Shown: positions 5,754 to 11,720 of the stretch, piece by piece
Numbering within the stretch: position 1 is the stretch's first letter
Layout: every line of letters starts with the position of its first letter
Source of the DNA: Spirochaetota bacterium
Lineage (GTDB): Bacteria; Spirochaetota; Spirochaetia; DSM-27196; PWMO01
Assembly (NCBI GenBank): GCA_009908735.1
Contig: JAAAOR010000083.1
Span: 1-11,720 of the forward strand
DNA length: 11,720 nucleotides
Reading direction: 5' to 3'
Program-made: the position numbers and the translations under genes
Notes under the pieces: generated by a model
Database searches by the model: none
What the model was told of the DNA's origin: nothing
What the model saw: only the letters and a program-made list of their open reading frames with translations

Positions 5754-6902
5754 GTGATGATCTACCTCGACAACAACGGAACAACGTTCCTGCTCGACGA
5801 GGTCAAGGATCGAATCGCCAAGCTTCTCGCCGGCCCACTCGGCAATCCGGCTGCCAATTCGGCAAGCGGCGAAATAGCGGCCGGTATTCTGAGGACGGCC
5901 CGAGAGAACGTCGCGGCTCTCATCGAGGCTGACCCGAGGAACATCATCTTCACGTCATCGGGCTCCGAAGCCAATGTATCGGTCGTTCGGTCCGTGCTCA
6001 AGACGTCCGGTCGTCCGGCAGTAGTCACAAGCGAAATCGAACATGCGTCGCTGAGAGAACTATGGCCTGTCCTGCGTGCGGAGGGTTTCGAAATTCGTAT
6101 TGCAAGGACGTTAAGCACAGGACAGGTGGACATCGACCATATGCTCGACTTGATTGACGAAAGCGTGGGGCTCGTTTCTCTGCAAGCGGTGAATAACGAG
6201 ACGGGCGTGATCCAACCATACGAGATCGCGGGCGAGACAGCACATCGAGTAGGTGCGCGATTCCACACCGACGCAGCTCAAGCAGTCGGCAAGACGGACT
6301 TCTCGGTGTCGGGGATCCCCGCTGACTACGTCACGTTTACCGGGCACAAGTTCCACGCCCCTTCAGGTGTCGGCGCGGTCTATTCGCGCGAGGGATGGGA
6401 AACGTTCGCGCCTCTCGTACAAGGTGGCAGTCAGGAGTTCGGCGCGAGGGGTGGGACCCACAATCTCCTCGGTATAGCGGCACTCGGTGAGGCGGCGCGT
6501 GCACGAAAAGCGACTTTCGGTGAAGCAACAGCGCGAATGAGGCAGTTACGTAATATGTTCGAGGAAACCGTCCTCGAAAATGTCGACTTCGCGAAGGTAA
6601 ACGGCGTGGCGGAGCGAGCATGCAACACGGTGAATCTTCTATTCGAGGGGATCGATGGGAAGGCGCTCTTTGCTCAGTTGCAAGACAGTGGGATCGAGTG
6701 TTCGCAAAGCTCGGCGTGCACGGCGCAGTACCCGGAGCCGTCGAAAGTCTTACGTGCGATGGGACTCGACTATCATCAGGCGTTTTCGTCGATCCGCTTC
6801 AGCTTCTCGGTGTTGAACGACGAGCATGATGCGAACGAGGCCGCGCGCGTCGTTTCGGAGAAGGCGCATCAGATACGATCCGTGCTCGGAGGTGTGTGGT
6901 AG
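5754..6902 (+). CDS. sspA: Cysteine desulfurase of the DNA phosphorothioation system (SspA-like)
   Basis: A class-V aminotransferase-fold, PLP-dependent cysteine desulfurase (381-382 residues, usual IscS/NifS length). It takes sulfur from L-cysteine as a protein persulfide for use in DNA sulfur modification. Visible residues, numbered from GTG 5754: the N-terminal YLDNNGTT signature; His97 in SEIEHAS; Asn148 in VNNETG; Asp173 in FHTDAAQAVGK; the PLP Lys199 in FTGHKFHAPSGVGAVY; and the catalytic Cys322 in SQSSACTAQYPEPS. The C-terminal SSIRFSFS motif is also present. Start may be GTG 5754 or ATG 5757; the latter gives the family-typical MIYLDNN. It could by itself be a housekeeping IscS, but sspB begins on the base after its stop, tying it to the modification operon. 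A small oddity is Gly where most relatives have Ala in DNxATT. Confidence 0.9.
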   Translation: MMIYLDNNGTTFLLDEVKDRIAKLLAGPLGNPAANSASGEIAAGILRTARENVAALIEADPRNIIFTSSGSEANVSVVRSVLKTSGRPAVVTSEIEHASLRELWPVLRAEGFEIRIARTLSTGQVDIDHMLDLIDESVGLVSLQAVNNETGVIQPYEIAGETAHRVGARFHTDAAQAVGKTDFSVSGIPADYVTFTGHKFHAPSGVGAVYSREGWETFAPLVQGGSQEFGARGGTHNLLGIAALGEAARARKATFGEATARMRQLRNMFEETVLENVDFAKVNGVAERACNTVNLLFEGIDGKALFAQLQDSGIECSQSSACTAQYPEPSKVLRAMGLDYHQAFSSIRFSFSVLNDEHDANEAARVVSEKAHQIRSVLGGVW

Positions 6903-7793
6903 ATGAGGTACGGTGGTCATCAAACCTTCCCCGTGCGTGAAGGATGGCTGAACAAGGCGCTCGAGCTTCTCAGTTCGGAACCCGAGGCGTTTGCAGGCGG
7001 AGAGCTGGCAGATGCTCTCGGCGTCGGTGCCAATATGGCCAAGTCGATCGAGCACTGGATCGTTGCGACCGGGCTGGCCACGAAGCGTTCCACGAAAGAG
7101 GTGCATAGCTCGGGGGTGAAGTACGATCCCACGTGGCTCGGTGACCTGATCTGGAAGCATGACCCATACTTTACGCTCGAGGAAACATGGTGGGTGCTCC
7201 ACATAAACGTGGTACGTAATCCGACCAATGCAACGACGTGGAACTGGTTCTTCAACGAGTTCCCTGAGTACCGCTTCGACAAGACACAGCTTGTGAGCCG
7301 CCTGGTGCAACGAGAACGCCAACTCGTTTCGAAGCCGGCATCGCAGAACACCATCGAGCGTGATGTCACATGTTTTCTCAATACGTACGCACAGCCTGTG
7401 CCACGTGAGAAGAAGGATCCGGAGGAGGATCTCGGCAGCCCGTTTCAGGAGTTGCGTATCATGAGCGCCTTGAAGAGCTCCGGCACGTTCGAGCTTCACA
7501 GGCGAGCGCGGGTGATTGCCCCTGAGGTCTTGGTGTACTCGATGCTGCCGCTCGTCCAGGAGGAGGCCGAACACATCGACTTCTCGTTCTCTTGGCTTAC
7601 CAAGCAGCGATCCGGGCCGCTGCAAACCCTGGCGCTCACAACGGAGTCGCTTTTCGAACAGGTCATGGGGCTCGAAATCGAAGGCGAGGGCCTGAGCTTC
7701 GAAGTGCGCGGCCTGGCCGGTGACCGGCAGATCACTTTCAGGCGTCCCACTCCCGAGGCTCTTCTCGATGCCATGTACAAGAGGTTGAACTGA
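6903..7793 (+). CDS. sspB: DUF4007 protein, SspB-like component of DNA phosphorothioation
   Basis: A 296-residue protein with the N-terminal signature of DUF4007 (RYGGHQTFPVREGWLNKAL). Family-like blocks follow: FALGVGANMAKSI-type text at residues 38-52 (ALGVGANMAKSIEHWI), LGDLIWKHDPYFTLEETWWV (about 80-99), and DVTCFLNTY (about 155-163). Then comes EEDLGSPFQELRIM. The GVGANMAKSIEHW segment is probably a helix-turn-helix. In described Ssp systems the protein at this position is SspB, a DNA nickase needed for phosphorothioate insertion. Assignment rests on the DUF4007 look and on gene order, and I cannot point to nickase residues. ATG 6903 follows the sspA stop with no gap, and GGAGG (6888-6892) is its ribosome site inside sspA. 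No membrane segment or signal peptide is present, so it should be cytoplasmic. Confidence 0.82.
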   Translation: MRYGGHQTFPVREGWLNKALELLSSEPEAFAGGELADALGVGANMAKSIEHWIVATGLATKRSTKEVHSSGVKYDPTWLGDLIWKHDPYFTLEETWWVLHINVVRNPTNATTWNWFFNEFPEYRFDKTQLVSRLVQRERQLVSKPASQNTIERDVTCFLNTYAQPVPREKKDPEEDLGSPFQELRIMSALKSSGTFELHRRARVIAPEVLVYSMLPLVQEEAEHIDFSFSWLTKQRSGPLQTLALTTESLFEQVMGLEIEGEGLSFEVRGLAGDRQITFRRPTPEALLDAMYKRLN

Positions 7794-7794
7794 G

Positions 7795-10700
7795 ATGTCG
7801 TCTACCGCAATCGGACCACGAACCGACGAAACACTCCTGACGAGCGATCAGATCCTTCGCTCGGTGAATATCGTCTTCGACGCCGACTACCCGGAGCGGA
7901 TCGCTCATTTCTTTCCGACCACGAAGACCATCGATTTGCTGCGACGTCTTCTAACGGAGGATAATTCGGCCGGCCGGTTCGTCGTTGCTCCGTACGGTTC
8001 CGGGAAGTCCCTCCTCGCATCGTTCTACCAGCAGGTCGTGGAAAACCGGCCGGCTGCCATGGATGTTCTTCGGCCCGTCGTACAGCGAATTCGGCAGATC
8101 GATGAAGATCTGTATCGGCGGATCGACGACCGGACCGGATCCGACAACATGATACGCATGAGCGGGCTGGTCATACCGCTCAGCGGATACGTTTCGCACC
8201 TCCCGGCCGCACTGCATCAGGGTGTCGTTCGGGCGCTGGACCGTATCGGTGAGACCGATATCGCCGCCGAGCTCGAGGCGCTGGATGTGTACACGATGGA
8301 TGACATCATCGGCCTCTTTACGACCGTAAGGGAGAAATACGGCGGCTCGCGCTTTGATCACCTCGATATTCTTTGGGACGAGTTCGGTCGTCATCTCGAG
8401 GAGATTGTTGTTCGCGGCGAGGCACACCGCCTGAACGAGCTGCAACTGCTTTCGGAGTTTGCGGTTCGCTCTCGGCGCTTCACGATGCAGCTGGTTCTGT
8501 TTTTGCATCAGAGCCTCATGCGTTATGCCTCAAACGTACCGCAATCCGTCATCCACGAGTGGAAGAAGATCGAAGGACGCTTCGAGACGCAGCAGTTCGT
8601 TGATGACAGCAAGGAAGTGATCTCCCTTGCTGCGCGTGTGATCGGCACCAGGTTCCCCGATCAGACACCGCCCGCCGGATTCATCGAGCAAGAGATGAAA
8701 CGGCTGGGGGATGTTGGGCTTTTTCGGAAGTTTACCGCGGAAGAGCTGGAGGCCATCATTACATCGGCCTGGCCGCTGTTGCCAGCGGCTCTGTATGTCC
8801 TGCCGCGGATTTCCGCGCGGGTGGCACAGAACGAGCGAACGCTGTTTTCGTTTGTCTTTGATATAGCTGGAAATGGCATCGTCACGCCCGCGGATGTGTT
8901 CGACTACTTCTCCGATCTTATGCGATCCGACGCGAGCTTCGGGGGAACGTACCACCACTGGCTGGAAACGCAGAGCGCACTATCCAACGCAGAGAGCGAC
9001 CTCGAAGAGCGGATCATCAAGTCACTGAGTCTGCTTGCACTCGGGCTGTCCGGGGAGCGCACGAGGGTTAGCCGTAATCTGCTCCGTGCGGCAAGCGAGA
9101 CTATTGGTGATCAGAACGAGGTGCGCATTGCGGTTGATCAGCTGATTTCGCGCAAGCTGCTGCTGCATCGCAAGAATGCCGACACGGTGCTGCTGTGGCA
9201 TGCGACTGACGTCGATCTACGCGGAAAGCTCGAGTCGGAGAAGACCCGGCTGTTCAATAGCTTCGATCTTCTGAGCTACCTCAACGAGTTCCTTCCGCCC
9301 GAGGATTGGCGGCCCGTGGAGTACAACTCCGAGAAGCGGATGTTTCGCTTCTTTGCCGGAATGTACGTTTCGGCCGACGAGCTTGCCGGTGCGCCATGGT
9401 TGGAATCGGGCTGGGAGGAGATTTGTGTTGGTGCCGACGGTGTGGTGTGGTATGTCATTCCTGAATCCGAGGACGATATCGAGCGGGTCCAGAACGTGCT
9501 CACTGTGCACGAAACCGATCCGCGCATCGTTGCACTCCTGCCAGGGAGTACTGAAGGTATGTTCGAGACCGCGCTCGAGGCGGCCTCTATTCAGCGCTTG
9601 CTGAAAGACACCTCACTTGCTGCCGAGGATCCCCTGGTCGTTCCCGAGCTTCAACAGATGCTCGACGATACGCAGGCCTACCTCATGCGGGTTCTCGACA
9701 AGATGTATTCGCCGTCCCCCGAAGGACCGTATGTCCTCAGCGAAGGCCGGGTCACGAGCATCGAGTCTCGGCGTGAGTTCAGACGGTTCCTTTCGGATCA
9801 GATGAGGAAGGTATTTCCCCGCACTCCGGTTCTCAACAATGAGCTCATCAACAAGATGGCGCCGAGTCGGGTCATTGCGAATGCGCGCAAGAAGCTCACC
9901 CTCGGTATTCTCGACCGATACGGTACCGCGGATCTCGGGCTCGAAGGGAATCGCCCGGATCGATCGATGTTCGCTACCCTGCTGCTCCGTACCGGGTTGT
10001 ATTTCGAGGACACAGACGGACGATGGCGCTTCGCGCACCCGAACGAGCTCACTGATCCACACCTTCATGAGATGTGGAGCATTGTCGAGAACTTCTTCTC
10101 TCGGCAGGATGCTACACCCCGAACCTTCGCTGAGCTTTTCGACGAGTTGCAGAGGCCGCCGGTTGGCCTGAGGTCCGGGGTGCTGCCCATTCTCCTTGCG
10201 GCAGGGTTTCGGGCGTTTCCCTCCGCCGTGACCGTCACGGATCCGGAGGGCAATTACATACCTGACATCAAACCGACGACGATCGAAGAAATCGCGGCAG
10301 ATCCTGCTCACTATGCGATCGCGACGGTGCCCCTCGACGATGAAACGCGAGCGTACCTTTCAGCCCTCGAAACGGTCTTCGTGGACGATGAGGCGGCGTC
10401 GCCGGTTGAAACCGATCCGCTGCGACGGTGCTACGACGCGCTTGAGGCGTGGAAAGCACGGTTGCCGCGAGCGTCGCTCATGTCTCGCAAGTTCCCCAAG
10501 CCGGTTCAGGTGTTTCAGAAACTGATTACCAACTCCCGCGACCCCGCAACACTATTTCTGAAGCAACTGTTCTCCTCGTACGGTCTCGAGCGAAGTGACT
10601 GGCGGAAGCTCGTGGCTCACGTTGTCGAGTGGAAGCGCGAACTCGAGGCGGTTGTCGAGCATTACTACGAGTCGGCAAGTAGATCGATCCTCGCCGCCCT

Positions 10701-11115
10701 ACAGTTCACCGGAAGCTCCTCGATTCGAGAAGCCGGCAGCGAGTGGGTGAAGCTGCTCCCGGAAGGTATCGAGGAGCGCCTTCGCGACGGCGTCTCGAAG
10801 GCAGTGGTGCAGCGCTTTCGCATGCCCTATGAGAACGACGAGGCTGTAATCGATTCCCTCGCGAGCTTGCTTATTGGAAAGCGTATCCACAACTGGGACG
10901 ACAGCACCGTCTCGATGTTCGATCGCGAGTTCCGAAACGCTATTCGCGGCATCGAGGATGAAGCCCTCGGCACAGACCACGGCGAGAACGATGAGAACAG
11001 CGTAGCGCAAGGACTGATCGTGGCACGCATTCGCAGCCTCTATGAGCGGCTGCGGGACGTGACCGATCCCTCAGAAGCCCGCAAGTTACTACAAGACATC
11101 GCAAAGGAGGAGTAA
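7795..11115 (+). CDS. sspC: Large P-loop ATPase, SspC-like component of DNA phosphorothioation
   Basis: A 1106-residue cytoplasmic protein. Near the N-terminus is a Walker A motif, APYGSGKS (residues 65-72, Lys71). A Walker B follows at 191-196 (DILWDE, in FDHLDILWDEFGRH). The block FTMQLVLFLHQSLMRYA (about 229-245) has the position of a sensor strand. WKKIEGRF (256-263) offers a conserved Arg of the kind used as an arginine finger. The first third is thus an AAA-like ATPase. The remaining 750 residues are mainly helical with no motif I recognise, apart from an acidic C-terminal stretch (DEALGTDHGENDENS). SspC is the ATPase of the Ssp modification complex. Large ATPases of similar plan also occur in BREX (BrxC/PglY), but the neighbours favour Ssp. 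The start ATG 7795 lies one base after the sspB stop, with AGAGG upstream. Confidence 0.85.
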   Translation: MSSTAIGPRTDETLLTSDQILRSVNIVFDADYPERIAHFFPTTKTIDLLRRLLTEDNSAGRFVVAPYGSGKSLLASFYQQVVENRPAAMDVLRPVVQRIRQIDEDLYRRIDDRTGSDNMIRMSGLVIPLSGYVSHLPAALHQGVVRALDRIGETDIAAELEALDVYTMDDIIGLFTTVREKYGGSRFDHLDILWDEFGRHLEEIVVRGEAHRLNELQLLSEFAVRSRRFTMQLVLFLHQSLMRYASNVPQSVIHEWKKIEGRFETQQFVDDSKEVISLAARVIGTRFPDQTPPAGFIEQEMKRLGDVGLFRKFTAEELEAIITSAWPLLPAALYVLPRISARVAQNERTLFSFVFDIAGNGIVTPADVFDYFSDLMRSDASFGGTYHHWLETQSALSNAESDLEERIIKSLSLLALGLSGERTRVSRNLLRAASETIGDQNEVRIAVDQLISRKLLLHRKNADTVLLWHATDVDLRGKLESEKTRLFNSFDLLSYLNEFLPPEDWRPVEYNSEKRMFRFFAGMYVSADELAGAPWLESGWEEICVGADGVVWYVIPESEDDIERVQNVLTVHETDPRIVALLPGSTEGMFETALEAASIQRLLKDTSLAAEDPLVVPELQQMLDDTQAYLMRVLDKMYSPSPEGPYVLSEGRVTSIESRREFRRFLSDQMRKVFPRTPVLNNELINKMAPSRVIANARKKLTLGILDRYGTADLGLEGNRPDRSMFATLLLRTGLYFEDTDGRWRFAHPNELTDPHLHEMWSIVENFFSRQDATPRTFAELFDELQRPPVGLRSGVLPILLAAGFRAFPSAVTVTDPEGNYIPDIKPTTIEEIAADPAHYAIATVPLDDETRAYLSALETVFVDDEAASPVETDPLRRCYDALEAWKARLPRASLMSRKFPKPVQVFQKLITNSRDPATLFLKQLFSSYGLERSDWRKLVAHVVEWKRELEAVVEHYYESASRSILAALQFTGSSSIREAGSEWVKLLPEGIEERLRDGVSKAVVQRFRMPYENDEAVIDSLASLLIGKRIHNWDDSTVSMFDREFRNAIRGIEDEALGTDHGENDENSVAQGLIVARIRSLYERLRDVTDPSEARKLLQDIAKEE
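11104..11110 (+). promoter_or_regulatory. Strong ribosome binding site for sspD
   Basis: AAGGAGG lies six bases before the ATG at 11117 and fixes that start. It overlaps the last codons of sspC, so the two genes are translated from one mRNA. Confidence 0.8.
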
Positions 11116-11116
11116 C

Positions 11117-11720
11117 ATGGCGACTTTGCAGGAAGCATTGGAGACCATTGACGACAGCAGCGTTCGACATATTGTTCCAGTTTCCGGCGGAAAGGATTCC
11201 GCTGCGCTGTCGATCTATATGCGACAGGAGTATCCGCAGATTCCCGTCGAGTACGTCTTTTCTGATACGCAGTCCGAGCTGCCTGAGACCTACGAATTCT
11301 TGGAGAAGCTCGAAGCGTTGCTGGGAAAGAGCATCCATCGCATCAATGCGCTGGACTATATGAAGGTGCAGCGCAAGCCCGGCCGCAACGTTTTCGACTT
11401 CTTCCTCGAAGAGCTCTACAGTGGCTTTCTCCCGAGCCCGCACGCTCGCTGGTGCACGATCAACATGAAGATCAAGCCCTTTGAAGCATACGTCGGCAAC
11501 AGCACTGCCTACAGCTACATCGGGATCCGAGGCGATGAGGACCGGGAGGGTTACACTCCGAACAAGAAACCGCCCAAGATCTCCGAGAAACAGAACATTA
11601 TTCCCGTCTATCCGTTCAAAGACGACGGCAAGACATACCAGGATATCAAAGAGCTCCTCGAGAGCTCTGGACTCGGCCTTCCGGATTACTACCAGTGGCG
11701 CTCACGCTCCGGCTGCTACT
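11117..11720 (+). CDS. sspD: ATP-pyrophosphatase / PAPS-reductase-like sulfurtransferase (SspD-like), 3' end beyond the window
   Basis: The frame is open for 201 codons to the right edge. A PP-loop is seen at residues 23-28 (SGGKDS in HIVPVSGGKDSAALSIYM), the signature of ATP-pyrophosphatases that adenylate a substrate before sulfur insertion. FSDTQSELPETYEF (48-61) is the family's second motif. HARWCTINMKIKPFEAY (about 109-125) and the terminal RSRSGC hold cysteines like those of PAPS-reductase-fold sulfurtransferases, and in DndC equivalents bind an iron-sulfur cluster. SspD is the ATP-pyrophosphatase of Ssp phosphorothioation and would receive sulfur from SspA. Start ATG 11117 lies one base after the sspC stop with a strong ribosome site. 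It could instead be a DndC relative, but the DUF4007 and large ATPase partners are Ssp-type. The cut falls inside the second cysteine motif. Confidence 0.88.
   Translation, partial: MATLQEALETIDDSSVRHIVPVSGGKDSAALSIYMRQEYPQIPVEYVFSDTQSELPETYEFLEKLEALLGKSIHRINALDYMKVQRKPGRNVFDFFLEELYSGFLPSPHARWCTINMKIKPFEAYVGNSTAYSYIGIRGDEDREGYTPNKKPPKISEKQNIIPVYPFKDDGKTYQDIKELLESSGLGLPDYYQWRSRSGCY

Noticed and set aside
6750..7625. A 291-codon minus-strand open frame spanning the sspA-sspB junction
   Set aside because: It lies opposite two well-supported genes, crosses their boundary, and its translation shows no family features.
5754..11720. Identification as a canonical DndABCDE or a BREX system
   Set aside because: No DndB, DndD or DndE-type gene and no BrxX methyltransferase or PglZ-type gene is present. 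The DUF4007 plus large ATPase plus PP-loop order fits Ssp instead.
1..11720. CRISPR arrays, tRNA/rRNA genes or insertion sequences
   Set aside because: No regularly spaced repeat array, no cloverleaf-like or rRNA sequence recognised, and no transposase-like protein in any frame.

Overview
This 11.7 kb window looks like a bacterial defence island. It carries the first four genes of an Ssp-type DNA phosphorothioation operon, a Fic-domain gene divergent from it, a membrane histidine kinase broken by a one-base frameshift, and three toxin-antitoxin loci, one of which is a remnant. The DNA is moderately GC-rich and genes are tightly packed. The host cannot be named from this sequence. The 5TM-PAS-HisKA_2 kinase, VapBC modules and Fic protein occur in many free-living bacteria, so a spirochaete or deltaproteobacterium is only a guess.

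Left part (1-1819): A minus-strand ORF entering from the left edge (1-283) begins like a VapB-type antitoxin and continues in frame into what reads as the second half of a PIN toxin. A minus-strand RHH antitoxin/PIN toxin pair follows (1022-346, 4-bp overlap), with a promoter embedded in a palindrome. Divergent from it is a plus-strand VapB/VapC pair (1234-1819, overlapping genes).

Middle part (1918-5568, minus strand): A 657-residue sensor kinase (frameshift-corrected) has a 5TMR-type membrane domain, two PAS domains, HisKA_2 and HATPase. One base is missing near position 2692. Upstream of it lies an intact 519-residue Fic protein with a canonical HPFxDGNGR motif and an N-terminal inhibitory SxxxEG motif. 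Short repeats with the core TGAAAAACG-N-TTA lie on both sides of the Fic gene and in tandem in front of it.

Right part (5754-11720, plus strand): Four co-oriented genes separated by 0-1 bp encode a cysteine desulfurase (SspA-like), a DUF4007 protein (SspB-like), a 1106-residue P-loop ATPase (SspC-like) and a PP-loop ATP-pyrophosphatase/PAPS-reductase-like protein (SspD-like, cut by the right edge). In the known Ssp systems, SspA mobilises sulfur from cysteine, SspD activates the backbone or carries sulfur, SspB nicks DNA, and SspC supplies ATPase activity, giving single-stranded phosphorothioate marks. The partner effector (SspE, or SspFGH) would be expected past the right edge and is not visible here.

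A recurring regulatory pattern is that the first genes of three transcription units (antitoxin, Fic, SspA) lack a Shine-Dalgarno sequence and have a -10-like hexamer ending only 7-8 bases before a possible start codon. This suggests leaderless transcripts. The downstream operon genes sspB, sspC and sspD do have recognisable ribosome binding sites.
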